Shown here: positions 14,645 to 23,895 of the stretch, piece by piece
Numbering within the stretch: position 1 is the stretch's first letter
Layout: the number at the start of each line of letters is the position of its first letter
DNA from: Salegentibacter mishustinae
GTDB taxonomy: Bacteria; Bacteroidota; Bacteroidia; Flavobacteriales; Flavobacteriaceae
Direction: 5' to 3'
Assembly (NCBI RefSeq): GCF_002900095.1
Contig: NZ_LLKN01000004.1
Span: forward strand, 1 to 49,865
Length of the DNA: 49,865 bases
The notes under the pieces: generated by a model
Databases searched by the model: none
The model's input: the letters and a program-made list of their open reading frames with translations, nothing else
What the model was told of the DNA's origin: nothing
Translations under genes and position numbers: made by a program

Positions 14645-15394
14645 ATGACTCCGGAGATTTCAGTTCCCATTCAGCTATTTATTGATGCACAGCAAAAAGG
14701 CTATGCTAAAAAGCTGCAATTCTTTCTATCCTTGAAGCTAATCTACAAGTGCGGAAAGGCAAAACTGGATGATGGGGAACTGTTATTTTTAGAATTAACC
14801 GAAGAGATCAGCTCTCGAAAAACTACATTAAAGTATATTGACTTTCTGGTAGAGAAAGGTTGGTTGCAATACAATAACAGGACGGGTTATTACATCATAA
14901 AATCTTTTGAAAGGATACGAAGCGAGAATAACTGGAAGCTCAGGCTTTCCTATCCGGTAGATTTTTATTCTTACCGAAACATTAAAGCAATTACAGGGGC
15001 AATTATTTATGGATATCTACATAAAGACTTCTGGAGAAAAGTAAGGAGAAAGAAAAGCGTACAGATAAAAGGCAGTACCTATCATTTTCTATCCCCTAAC
15101 TTTAATTATATAGAAGCACCTGCTCCATTATCTGTACTTGGAATCTGTAGGATATTTCAAATTTCACCGTCAACTGCTTCCAGACTTAAAGAAGCTGCTG
15201 AAAAGCAAAAATTGCTGCAGGTCAAAAAGAATTACGGGGCTTCAGTACCCAGTAAAAAAGCTATGGAGCTGTGTTTAGACTACAATGATAAGCGGAACAA
15301 TATTGTCTTTTACCAGGGAAATTACCGATTCCAGTTAATTGATACTATTTTACCTCTTTTTCTTTTTAAAAAGCGGAAAAAACTGAAAACATAA
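14645..15394 (+). CDS. Uncharacterised mobile-element protein (249 aa), winged-helix-like
   Basis: A basic protein without signal peptide or membrane segment. Residues about 25-85 (LKLIYKCGKAKLDDGELLFLELTEEISSRKTTLKYIDFLVEKGWLQY) and about 165-195 (LGICRIFQISPSTASRLKEAAEKQKLLQ) each look like helix-turn-helix units. Similar proteins occur next to excisionase-like genes in Bacteroidota elements, where a replication or regulatory role is suspected. Predicted co-transcription with the HTH gene 5 bp upstream. I do not assign a function. Confidence 0.7.
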   Translation: MTPEISVPIQLFIDAQQKGYAKKLQFFLSLKLIYKCGKAKLDDGELLFLELTEEISSRKTTLKYIDFLVEKGWLQYNNRTGYYIIKSFERIRSENNWKLRLSYPVDFYSYRNIKAITGAIIYGYLHKDFWRKVRRKKSVQIKGSTYHFLSPNFNYIEAPAPLSVLGICRIFQISPSTASRLKEAAEKQKLLQVKKNYGASVPSKKAMELCLDYNDKRNNIVFYQGNYRFQLIDTILPLFLFKKRKKLKT

Positions 15395-15626
15395 AGGAAA
15401 GGTTTATAGTATGAAAAAAATAAAAAACTTTTTGGCCAAAGTTTGATCAAGTTAGGCGCGATTACGCGTTTGTTTCTCTTTGGAACAGAACCGGAGCAAA
15501 GCCGGTTTAAAGCTAGGCTATAGCTTCTGCACTACTTGTTTCTTACTTGTCCATTTTTTGGACTAGTTAAAGCGAATAGCTTATACATTGATAGCCATTC
15601 AAGCTAAAGCCGGTATAGAATAGCAA

Positions 15627-16865
15627 TTAAGCCTTTCTCCAAAAATTTTTGGATTCTAATCGTTCTTTCAATACAGCCATATCGTCACCCACTTTTCGAT
15701 CTAGAATTTTTGCATAATGCTGAGTTGTACGAAGATTTTTGTGTCCTAGCATTTTACTCACACTCTCTATAGGAACTCCATTTGCAAGCGTAACAGTAGT
15801 TGCAAACGTGTGCCTGGCCAAATGGAATGTAAGATTTTTGTTGATGCCGCAAAGATCTGCTATTTCCTTAATATAAGCATTCGTTTTTTGATTACTTAGA
15901 ATTGGAAGTAACCGCTTCTCGCTCACATCGGGATGCGAAGAATATTTTTCCAATATAGCCTCTGCCACAGGAAGAATTGGAACGCTGCATCTGGTCTTAG
16001 TTTTTGTTCTCTTAGTTTTAATCCATTTATTACCATCAATACCAATTACCACTTCCTTTTCTGAAAGTTTTTTTACCTCAGCATAACTAAGCCCAGTAAA
16101 GCAACTAAACGTAAAAATATCTTTAATTAAATCCAGTCGCTCATTTTTAATTTCTTTGGAGATCAGCGCCTGAAGTTCAACTTCAGTTAGAAACTCCCGA
16201 TCTACCACTTTTAATTTACCTTTCCAGTTCTGAAAAGGGTCTTTTGCTATCCATTCGTTTGATAATGCTATGCGAATGATTTTTTTAAAGTTTGTTACAT
16301 ATTTAATGGCGGAATTATGCGCACAGTTCCTTTCTGTCTTTAAATAATATTCAAAGCCGGTAATAAATTTGAGGTTTACCTCTTTTACGGGAATATCCGA
16401 AACTTTGTACTCCTTTTCTATATATTCCCCTACGTGATTTTTAGCCGTTCTATATCTTTCAGCTGTACCGGCGGCAAAATCTTTACCTACAAGTCTATTA
16501 ACCCGATCATTGTGTTCCTGGAAAATATCCAGAAGCATCCTTTCCTGGTCTTCTTTTTTCTTGTCTTTTCCTAAAAATGTGTCCACCAAGTCCTGAGCAG
16601 TAAACTTCGTTCCCTTTTCTAAAAGTTTTTGATGAGATATATAGAGGTCGTTTTCAACTTTGGATAAATATCTATTAAGAATTTTCGCTTTCTCAGTATT
16701 CCCCTTGGCCCTTCCTGCTGAAGAATTCCAATCTTCTTTGGAAATTTTTCTACGAAGACTAGTGGCTGCTCGCTTACCTCTTAGTGTGACTCGAAGGTAG
16801 ATTGGTGATAAAGAATTTTTTGCGCCACCTCTTAGATAAAAAATATGGAAGAAATTTGTATCCAT
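15627..16865 (-). CDS. Arm-domain tyrosine integrase of the tRNA-Ser element (412 aa)
   Basis: Domains: N-terminal Arm-DNA-binding (residues about 8-50, LSPIYLRVTLRGKRAATSLRRKI), SAM-like core-binding (about 110-205), catalytic (about 225-395). Visible catalytic residues are the Lys in the RTKTKTRCSVPI region, HLARH, MLGHKNLRTTQHYA with the Tyr nucleophile. The usual first Arg is replaced (FTGLSYAEV), a change known in the CTnDOT-type Bacteroidota integrases. The gene lies 258 bp from tRNA-Ser and points away from it, the usual layout for an element integrated at a tRNA 3' end. It is unrelated to the recombinase at 9519-10643. Confidence 0.93.
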   Translation of the reverse strand: MDTNFFHIFYLRGGAKNSLSPIYLRVTLRGKRAATSLRRKISKEDWNSSAGRAKGNTEKAKILNRYLSKVENDLYISHQKLLEKGTKFTAQDLVDTFLGKDKKKEDQERMLLDIFQEHNDRVNRLVGKDFAAGTAERYRTAKNHVGEYIEKEYKVSDIPVKEVNLKFITGFEYYLKTERNCAHNSAIKYVTNFKKIIRIALSNEWIAKDPFQNWKGKLKVVDREFLTEVELQALISKEIKNERLDLIKDIFTFSCFTGLSYAEVKKLSEKEVVIGIDGNKWIKTKRTKTKTRCSVPILPVAEAILEKYSSHPDVSEKRLLPILSNQKTNAYIKEIADLCGINKNLTFHLARHTFATTVTLANGVPIESVSKMLGHKNLRTTQHYAKILDRKVGDDMAVLKERLESKNFWRKA

Positions 16866-17065
16866 GACTTTAGATTTTTTAGATTAATACATTTCTAAAG
16901 TACGAAATTATATCAATCATAAAACACTAAATATCAAATTGTTAAAATATTTTTGTAGGAATATTCATCATAAAGGTGTCACTAATTTCAGTTATTCAAG
17001 TGACACCGAATTTGACACCTCCTAGCTTGATATTCTTTGGGATATTTTGAAATATTGTAAAATAA

Positions 17066-17100
17066 AAAAGCCCCAAAACCATAGGGTTTGAGGATTTTTG
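17066..17100 (-). terminator. Candidate terminator downstream of tRNA-Ser
   Basis: On the minus strand CCTCAAACC - CTAT - GGTTTTGGGG forms an imperfect stem followed by TTTTTT, about 25 bp beyond the tRNA 3' end. If the element joins at the tRNA 3' end, this terminator was brought in by the element. Confidence 0.5.
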
Positions 17101-17122
17101 CAATATTTTGTAAGTTAAGTAG

Positions 17123-17207
17123 CGGAGGAAGAGGGATTCGAACCCCCGGACCTGTTACAGTCAACAGTTTTCAAGACTGCCGCAATCGACCACTCTGCCA
17201 TTCCTCC
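17123..17207 (-). tRNA. tRNA-Ser (anticodon TGA)
   Basis: The minus strand folds as a class II tRNA: acceptor GGAGGAA / TTCCTCC with discriminator G, D arm, anticodon stem CAGTC...GACTG-type with loop containing TTGAAAA (anticodon TGA), a long variable arm and T arm GGTTCGAATCC. CCA is not encoded. The long variable arm and UGA anticodon identify serine. It is the likely attachment target of the integrase at 15627-16865; I did not find a second copy of its 3' end in the window, so the far end of the element lies outside or has been lost. Confidence 0.95.
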
Positions 17208-17457
17208 AATAAAACGCTATGCATTTCTGCTTAGCGGATGCAAATATAACAAGCTTTTACAATTACACACAAGGTTTCAACAACTTTTTTAAAGCTTTTT
17301 TCGAATCGCCTAATTATCAGGTTTTAACATATTCTATATTTTTTTTTGGATTCATTCTTACTTAAAATTAATATCTTCATTATTCAAACTTCAAAAACCA
17401 GTTTAGATTACAAGGTGTATTTACAATGGGTTGCCATATGATTAAAACAACCCCCTC

Positions 17458-18006
17458 ATGAACAAAACTTCCTACCTCTATCTACTCCTACTTGTATTAT
17501 ATTTTAACTGCATAAGCGCACAGGAATAAGAAGAACTGAATAATAGTGCGGCGGAGTCTACTTCAAATTTCTACACTTCCCAACTCAAGAAACAAAATTC
17601 CTATGATGGCCTTGGCTACTATAAGTTATATAACAATAGCCTTAATTATACGATAGACAGACTGAGCATTACTTTAGGCGCAGGATTTCTAGAACAGAAT
17701 ACTATTTATAATAGTAACGCTCCAGGGTTCTACGGTAGTTTTAGTACTAATGTGGAATACAAAATTAGCAACAGGTTTAGCCATTACCTTTTTGGCCGAT
17801 ATTTAACTCCTTCCCTGAATGGAGAACAAAGAATAAATAATCCCCATATGAACTTTCTATTTCCGCAAACAGAAATTGGAGCAGGATTAAGAGGTAATTT
17901 TAACAATGTAAATATAGATCTAGGTGCAAGCACTATTTTTGATACTCAACTCAATCAACCAGTGCCAAACACGATTTTAAGGTCTAAAGTATCTATCGGG
18001 TTTTAG
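17458..18006 (+). pseudogene. Secreted beta-rich protein with one nonsense codon
   Basis: An ATG at 17458 starts a signal peptide MNKTSYLYLLLLVLYFNC...AQE, but codon 24 is TAA (17527-17529). After it the same frame stays open to the TAG at 18004: TSNFYTSQLKKQNSYDGLGYYKLYNNSLNYTIDR and so on, a barrel-like sequence ending VSIGF. Without the stop it would be a 182-aa outer-membrane-type protein. Reinitiation could only give an unexported fragment. A single substitution is enough to explain it, so either the decay is recent or this is a sequencing error. Confidence 0.75.
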
Positions 18007-18131
18007 AATTTTCAGTAGTAAGAATTTGGCGTTACTTAAGTTGGATAATATCTAAGTTTTGATTTATTTTCAAACCCGTTTCAATTGATTTTTAGTCGCT
18101 AAATAAATTCAATTTTATACATTTAAAATTC

Positions 18132-18830
18132 ATGAAAAATTTCATTTTATTATCAATATTAATCTTTTTAAGCAATGTAATGTTTGCACAAAAAGAAGAA
18201 TACCGCGAGCTTATGGAACAGGATTGGGCAAATCTTAAAAAGTATAAAGCACAAAACGAAAAAATAATCGCAAATCAGGATTTTCCAGATGTGGTTTTTA
18301 TGGGAAATTCAATTACCGAAGGCTGGGTAAACGCACAGCCCGAATTTTTTAAAAATAATAATTACGCAGGTCGCGGCATTGGAGGACAAACCACTCCACA
18401 AATGCTGCTTCGGTTTATGCCAGATGTAGTAAAACTCAATCCCAAAGCGGTAGTTATTCTTGCCGGCACCAACGACATTGCCGGGAACACCGGATTTTCT
18501 TCCGTAGAAATGATCACCAATAACATTCAGGCAATGGCTCAACTGGCTGAAGCTAATAATATAAAAGTGATTCTTGCCTCTATCCTACCCGTTTACGATT
18601 ATCCCTGGCGACCCGGCCTGGAACCGGTACAAAAAATTGCCAAAATCAATACCTGGATAAAGAAATATGCTAAAGAAAATAAGCATACTTATCTCGATCT
18701 TTTTACTCCGCTAAAAGATGAAAAAGAAGGTTTGTCGAAAAGATATTCCGAAGACGGAGTCCATCCAAATTTAGAAGGCTATCACGTAATGGCACCGATA
18801 ACTCAAAATGCTATACAAAATACTTTATAG
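18132..18830 (+). CDS. SGNH/GDSL hydrolase, secreted (232 aa)
   Basis: Signal peptide ending MFAQ (residue about 20). Block I is GNSITEGW with the nucleophile Ser near residue 59, block III is GTNDIAGN, block V is DGVHPNLEGY with the catalytic Asp and His. The family hydrolyses esters, including lipid acyl groups and acetylated sugars; this subgroup is close to platelet-activating-factor-acetylhydrolase-like enzymes of Bacteroidota. Periplasmic. It stands alone, with about 120 bp on either side. Confidence 0.92.
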   Translation: MKNFILLSILIFLSNVMFAQKEEYRELMEQDWANLKKYKAQNEKIIANQDFPDVVFMGNSITEGWVNAQPEFFKNNNYAGRGIGGQTTPQMLLRFMPDVVKLNPKAVVILAGTNDIAGNTGFSSVEMITNNIQAMAQLAEANNIKVILASILPVYDYPWRPGLEPVQKIAKINTWIKKYAKENKHTYLDLFTPLKDEKEGLSKRYSEDGVHPNLEGYHVMAPITQNAIQNTL

Positions 18831-18953
18831 CTGGAACAGAGAAAGTTTTACAGACTTATTAAAATTTAAACCGAAACTGCTATATTGCTGCGACTTTAAT
18901 AAAAACTTCTAAATATTTTACGAAGTATTAATTAGCAAAAATTAAATTAAACT

Positions 18954-19958
18954 ATGAAAAAAATGCTTTTAGTGGCCTTATCTGCCGGAATGGTAGCCTG
19001 CGGCACCCAAAAAAATGTTGAAAATGCAAATCCCATGGAGTATGCTGAGACCATCACTGCTTCAGAATTAAAAGAACATCTTTACACTTTTGCCAGTGAC
19101 GAATTTGAAGGAAGAAACACCGGCGAACCTGGACAGAAAAAAGCAGCCGAATATATTGTTAACCAATACCAGGAAATTGGCATTGAAGCTCCTGAAGGTT
19201 ATGCTAACTACTATCAGGAAATCCCAACCGAATTTTTTGATGGAAAACTTAATGATTCCGAAAACGTGCTTGGTTTCATAAAAGGAAGCGAAAAACCAGA
19301 CGAAATTCTAGTAATCACTTCTCATTACGATCACGTAGGAGTAGATGACGAAGGTAACATCTATAACGGTGCAGATGACGGTGGTTCTGGTCCCGTTGGT
19401 ATTTTAGAAATTGCCGAAGCTTTTAGAGCAGCTCAAAAAGATGGTTATACTCCTAAACGATCTATTCTTTTTATTCATTTAACCGGTGAAGAAAAAGGAC
19501 TTTTAGGTTCTAAATATTATGTTGAAAACCCTGTATTCCCATTAGAAAATACCGTTGCCAACTTAAATATGGATATGATTGGCCGTATTGATAAAGAGCA
19601 CGAAGGCAACGACAACTATGTTTACCTGATTGGTAGCGATAAATTAAGCACCGATCTTCACGAACTTAGTGAGAATGTAAATTCAGAATATATGAATATG
19701 GATTTGGATTATACCTATAACGATGAAAATGATCCTAACCGTTTTTATTACCGAAGTGACCATTACAACTTCGCAAAGAACAACATCCCGGTAATTTTCT
19801 ACTTTAACGGAGTTCACCCAGATTACCACAAACCAACAGATACCGTTGAGAAAATTGAATATGAAGCTTTAATGAAAAGAGCTAGATTGGTATTCCTTAC
19901 CGCCTGGGAAATCGCTAACCGCGAAGAAAGACTGGTAGTTGATAAAGCTGGTGAATAA
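18954..19958 (+). CDS. M28 family zinc peptidase, lipoprotein (334 aa)
   Basis: The lipoprotein signal MKKMLLVALSAGMVACG has its lipobox Cys at 16. Metal ligands of the M28 fold can be followed: HYDHVGVD, NGADDGGSG, the general-base Glu pair in LTGEEKGLLG, NLNMDMIGR, and a distal His in YFNGVHPDYHKPTDT. It acts as an aminopeptidase on peptides in the periplasm or at the outer membrane. A strong bidirectional terminator follows and separates it from the convergent fasciclin gene. Confidence 0.93.
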   Translation: MKKMLLVALSAGMVACGTQKNVENANPMEYAETITASELKEHLYTFASDEFEGRNTGEPGQKKAAEYIVNQYQEIGIEAPEGYANYYQEIPTEFFDGKLNDSENVLGFIKGSEKPDEILVITSHYDHVGVDDEGNIYNGADDGGSGPVGILEIAEAFRAAQKDGYTPKRSILFIHLTGEEKGLLGSKYYVENPVFPLENTVANLNMDMIGRIDKEHEGNDNYVYLIGSDKLSTDLHELSENVNSEYMNMDLDYTYNDENDPNRFYYRSDHYNFAKNNIPVIFYFNGVHPDYHKPTDTVEKIEYEALMKRARLVFLTAWEIANREERLVVDKAGE

Positions 19959-19980
19959 AAAAGCTGAAGCTTTAATATGC

Positions 19981-20010
19981 AAAAAGCCCCGGAAATTCTG
20001 GGGCTTTTTT
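19981..20010. terminator. Bidirectional intrinsic terminator
   Basis: AAAAAGCCCC-GGAAATTCT-GGGGCTTTTTT lies between the convergent M28 peptidase and fasciclin genes; runs of A and T on either side of the stem let it serve both strands. Confidence 0.85.
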
Positions 20011-20032
20011 GGTTTTATAATTAATCTAAAAA

Positions 20033-21886
20033 TTAATCTGCAGCAGGTAGCAATACGGTATCAAGTGCGTGAATTACTCCGTTTGTAGCTTGAACATCAG
20101 CTGCAATCACTGTAGCAGTTCTTTCGTTTTCATCTGTAATAGTTACATTATCACCAAGATTTACAGTAAAATCACCGCCTTCTAGCGTGGTAACATCCAT
20201 ATCATCAGTTAAGTCTCCAGATCTAACATTAGCACCGGTAACTACGTGATAAGCTAAAGTAGCTTCCAAAGTTTCTGTAGGGATATCTGCAAGAGCTCCT
20301 AATTCCAATTCATCTAATAAATCTACAAATGCATCATTAATTGGAGCGAAAACAGTAAATGGAGCAGGATCTTCACTCATCATAAGTGTTTCAACAAAAG
20401 TGAAAGAATCTTCTCTTGTAAGGGCCTGTACAAGAATATCGAAGTTAGGATCGGCAGTAGCAAATGTGGTTATATTTGGTAATCCAATTACTGCATCTAC
20501 TGCGTGAATTACCCCATTGTCTACTTCAACGTCGGCAGTGGTTACCGAAGAAACTCCATTAATCATCACGCCGTCATCTGTATTTATATACATACTTAAA
20601 GGCTCTTCAGAAGCTCCCCATACGGCCATACTTGGGATGTAGCCGGTAGTTAATTCGGTAGACATAATTTCGCCCATCTGTACGTGGTTCAATAATACCT
20701 GGGTTAATAAATCTACAGGTACTTCATCAAGACCATTAAAGCCATTCTCATTTAAAAAAGCTGTAAATGCAGCGTTATTTGGAGCAAATACGGTATAATC
20801 ATCGGTTCCGGTGAAAGTTGAAGTTAAACCAGTAGCTTCAAGTGCGGCTAATAAAGAAGAATAATCTTCATTTCCGGCTACAAAATCGGCAATGGTATTT
20901 GTTTCAATTTCAATAGCCTCATTTTCAGGAAGAATTACTGTATCCAAAACGTGAATCACTCCATTATTTGCCTGAACGTTAGTGGCAACAATTGTTGCAG
21001 TTCTTCCGTTTTCATCAGTAATAGTTACATTTTCTCCCAGGTTGATAGTGAAACTTCCGGTTTCAAGAGTCTCTACCATCATTTGATCTGTAAGATCTTC
21101 AGCTCGAACATTTGATCCCGCAACTACGTGGTAGCTTAAAATACTCGATAAAAGATCGGCTGGAATATCGTCTAAATCGGCTAATTCAAGCTCGTCAAGT
21201 ACATTTGTGAAAGCAGTATTGGTTGGGGCGAAAACAGTAAATGGCGCAGGATCTTCACTCATCATTAAAGTTTCAACGAAAGTAAAAGATTCATCTGCAG
21301 TAAGTGCCTGTACAAGAATATCGAAATTGGGATCGGCAGTTGCAAAAGTGGTTACATCCGGTAATCCAATTACGGCATCTACAGCGTGAATTATACCGTT
21401 GTCTACTTCAACGTCGGGCGTGGTTACTGAAGAAACTCCGTTGATGGTTACACCATCGTCAGTATTGATATATAAACTTAAAGGTTGGTCTGAAGCCATT
21501 CCGGTTGCCATACTCTCAATATAGCCGGTAGATAAGGCACTAGACATAATTTCACCTTCCTGAACGTGGTTTAGAAGGATCTCTGTTAAAACATCTTCGG
21601 GAACTTCATCAAGACTGTTAAAACCGTTGTTCGATAAAAATGAGTTAAATGCGGCATTGTTAGGTGCAAATACGGTAAAGTTAGCTGTTCCGTCTAAAGT
21701 AGCATCCAGTCCTGTTACTTCTAATGCGGCGCCTAAAGAAGAATAATCAGGGTTTCCAGCCACAAAATCGGCAATTGTGTTTGAAGGGGTGATTACATCT
21801 CCTCCATCATCGTCATCACTACATGCAAAGAGACCAAAAGTCAAAAATGCCAGTAAAGCGATTTTAGTAAATTTAATAGTTTTCAT
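20033..21886 (-). CDS. Fasciclin (FAS1) lipoprotein with four domains (617 aa)
   Basis: Lipoprotein signal with lipobox LFAC and acidic tract SDDDDGG, a surface-export signal. Four FAS1 domains follow, at about 38-175, 175-325, 330-465 and 465-615, each with the FTVFAPNNAAF-type H1 motif and an HVLDTVILP-type H2 motif. The first and second pairs are near copies of each other (for example EDPAPFTVFAP in both, ITTFATADPNF versus VTTFATADPNF), so the gene grew by duplication of a two-domain unit. FAS1 proteins mediate adhesion to surfaces or polysaccharides. Start chosen at the signal peptide. Confidence 0.94.
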   Translation of the reverse strand: MKTIKFTKIALLAFLTFGLFACSDDDDGGDVITPSNTIADFVAGNPDYSSLGAALEVTGLDATLDGTANFTVFAPNNAAFNSFLSNNGFNSLDEVPEDVLTEILLNHVQEGEIMSSALSTGYIESMATGMASDQPLSLYINTDDGVTINGVSSVTTPDVEVDNGIIHAVDAVIGLPDVTTFATADPNFDILVQALTADESFTFVETLMMSEDPAPFTVFAPTNTAFTNVLDELELADLDDIPADLLSSILSYHVVAGSNVRAEDLTDQMMVETLETGSFTINLGENVTITDENGRTATIVATNVQANNGVIHVLDTVILPENEAIEIETNTIADFVAGNEDYSSLLAALEATGLTSTFTGTDDYTVFAPNNAAFTAFLNENGFNGLDEVPVDLLTQVLLNHVQMGEIMSTELTTGYIPSMAVWGASEEPLSMYINTDDGVMINGVSSVTTADVEVDNGVIHAVDAVIGLPNITTFATADPNFDILVQALTREDSFTFVETLMMSEDPAPFTVFAPINDAFVDLLDELELGALADIPTETLEATLAYHVVTGANVRSGDLTDDMDVTTLEGGDFTVNLGDNVTITDENERTATVIAADVQATNGVIHALDTVLLPAAD

Positions 21887-22103
21887 AATTCTAAGTTTTT
21901 GTTATGTAGTAAAAGTAAACGAGAAGCAAACCATAAACTGTTTATTCTTTGTTAATTATTATAAAACAAGAGTTAAATGTTTAATCATAATAGATTTTAT
22001 TTAAACAGAATTTTATCAGAACAATATTCTATAAATCCATACCGTTTTTTTCTAAAGACGTGTTTAAATTTGAATATATTTACACAAAACTAAAACCTAG
22101 CTT

Positions 22104-22523
22104 ATGAAAAAACTTTTATTAATACTTTTTAGTATAGCGCTATTTACCTCCTGTAGTGAAGATGATGATGCTAACGGAGATGACGATATTTTAGGAACAT
22201 GGTTTATAGCTGAAGCCAACGGAATTCCTAATTTTGAAGTAACCGAATGTACCAGAGAATCATCTATAACCTTTAATAGTAATAACACAACTTATTCTGA
22301 ATATTATGTTGGCTCTGGTGAGGCCTGTACACTTGCTGATGAAACAAATAGTGTATGGGAAAGGGAAGGTCAAATTTATACATTTTCTTTACCTATTGAG
22401 GGCTTAGAAAATTTTGACTTAGATAACATTAATGGCAATGTAAGCTTCAATTCTGATAAATCAGAATTTACATTTACTCCTTTAATATTTCCTTCGGCCT
22501 CAATAGTATTTGAAAAAAGATAA
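22104..22523 (+). CDS. Lipocalin-like lipoprotein (139 aa)
   Basis: Lipobox FTSC with SEDDDANGDDD tract, then ILGTWFIAE and alternating beta strands ending FTFTPLIF, the size and pattern of Bacteroidota lipocalin-like domains. Two cysteines (CTRESS, ACTLAD) may form a disulfide. Surface-exposed lipoprotein; ligand unknown. It is monocistronic with its own terminator. Confidence 0.85.
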   Translation: MKKLLLILFSIALFTSCSEDDDANGDDDILGTWFIAEANGIPNFEVTECTRESSITFNSNNTTYSEYYVGSGEACTLADETNSVWEREGQIYTFSLPIEGLENFDLDNINGNVSFNSDKSEFTFTPLIFPSASIVFEKR

Positions 22524-22544
22524 ATATTCTACCATCCATTAATT

Positions 22545-22582
22545 AAAGCGATCTAAAATCCAAATTTTAGATCGCTTTTTTA
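22545..22582 (+). terminator. Intrinsic terminator after the lipocalin-like gene
   Basis: AAAGCGATCTAAAAT - CCA - ATTTTAGATCGCTTTTTT: a near-perfect 15-bp stem with a T-run. Confidence 0.88.
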
Positions 22583-22683
22583 TTTTTAGCTACTTTCCTT
22601 CCACAAAAGCTTTCTCTTAAATTTTCGTAATTTTGCAAACTCTTTTCCGACTTTATGCGGAAGGAATTTCAATTTTTAGGTTT

Positions 22684-23874
22684 ATGAAAAAGAAAGTGGT
22701 TGTAGGTTTATCGGGTGGAGTAGATTCCAGTGTGTCAGCATATCTTTTGCAACAGCAGGGTTACGAGGTAATTGGACTATTTATGAAAAACTGGCACGAC
22801 GATTCGGTAACCATTTCTGATGAATGCCCATGGTTAGATGACAGCAATGATGCGATGATGGTAGCCGATAAACTTGGTATACCTTTTCAAACTGTAGATC
22901 TTAGTGAGCAATATAAAGAACGTATCGTTGATTATATGTTCAATGAATATGAACGTGGCCGCACGCCAAATCCCGATGTTCTATGTAATCGTGAGATAAA
23001 GTTTGATGTTTTTATGAAAATCGCGCTTTCTTTAGGCGCCGATTATGTAGCTACAGGACATTATTGCCGTAAAGGAGAAATTGAAAAAGAGGGAGAAACT
23101 ATTTATCAATTGCTTTCAGGGAAAGATAATAATAAAGACCAGTCTTATTTCCTTTGCCAACTTACGCAAGAACAACTTTCCAAAACGCTTTTTCCAATTG
23201 GCGAATTACAAAAATCTGAAGTGCGAAAAATCGCTTCAGAACAAAACCTGGTGACTGCAGATAAGAAAGATTCACAAGGACTTTGCTTTATTGGGAAAGT
23301 AAGATTACCAGATTTTCTTCAGCAAAAATTACAACCTAAAGAAGGCAAGATCATAGAAATTGAAGCCGAAAAAGACTTATATTCTTCTGAAACACCTAAA
23401 TTCAGCAATAAACAGGAAGAACTCGATTTTCTTGCTAGAAAGTATGAATATGCTGCGGAAGACGGAAAGGTTGTAGGAAAACACCAGGGCGCTCATTATT
23501 TTACCAAAGGCCAGCGCAAAGGCCTTGCGGTTGGTGGCACGCCAGAGCCGCTGTTTGTTATTGATACCGACGTGATAGATAATGTAATTTATACCGGGCA
23601 GGGAAAAAACCACCCGGGAATTTATAGAAAAGGACTTTTTATCAATAAAGACGAAGTGCATTGGGTTAGAAAAGACCTCGCAATAAATAATGATGATACC
23701 TTAAGAGTAAAAGCCAGAATTCGCTATCGTCAACCTTTACAAGATGCAACATTACATCAAACAGAGGCTGGAATGTATGTGATTTTTGATGATCCTCAAG
23801 CTTCAATTACCGAAGGTCAATTTGTAGCCTGGTATGAGGGCGAAGAATTATTAGGTTCGGGGGTTATTTCTTAA
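22684..23874 (+). CDS. mnmA: tRNA-specific 2-thiouridylase MnmA (396 aa)
   Basis: The enzyme adds sulfur to U34 of Lys, Glu and Gln tRNAs. The start is taken at 22684 so that the PP-loop SGGVDSS falls at residues 10-16; the longer frame from 22633 adds 17 residues that no family member has. Catalytic cysteines are C101 ([12 protein letters not shown]) and C201 (SQGLCFIGK), which form the persulfide relay. The C-terminal beta-barrel ends [12 protein letters not shown]. It is followed after 21 bp by the flavin oxidoreductase gene, so the two may be co-transcribed. Housekeeping gene. Confidence 0.97.
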   Translation: MKKKVVVGLSGGVDSSVSAYLLQQQGYEVIGLFMKNWHDDSVTISDECPWLDDSNDAMMVADKLGIPFQTVDLSEQYKERIVDYMFNEYERGRTPNPDVLCNREIKFDVFMKIALSLGADYVATGHYCRKGEIEKEGETIYQLLSGKDNNKDQSYFLCQLTQEQLSKTLFPIGELQKSEVRKIASEQNLVTADKKDSQGLCFIGKVRLPDFLQQKLQPKEGKIIEIEAEKDLYSSETPKFSNKQEELDFLARKYEYAAEDGKVVGKHQGAHYFTKGQRKGLAVGGTPEPLFVIDTDVIDNVIYTGQGKNHPGIYRKGLFINKDEVHWVRKDLAINNDDTLRVKARIRYRQPLQDATLHQTEAGMYVIFDDPQASITEGQFVAWYEGEELLGSGVIS

Positions 23875-23895
23875 ATTCGAAGAAAATTTAAGCAA

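Noticed and set aside
15627-16865. The Arm-domain integrase as the recombinase of the cassette array
   Set aside because: It belongs to the element integrase type that uses tRNA attachment sites and abuts tRNA-Ser; the recombinase at 9519-10643 is the one adjacent to the array.
22633-22683. N-terminal extension of MnmA
   Set aside because: The 17 extra residues precede the PP-loop, which in this family lies within the first 20 residues; the ATG at 22684 fits.
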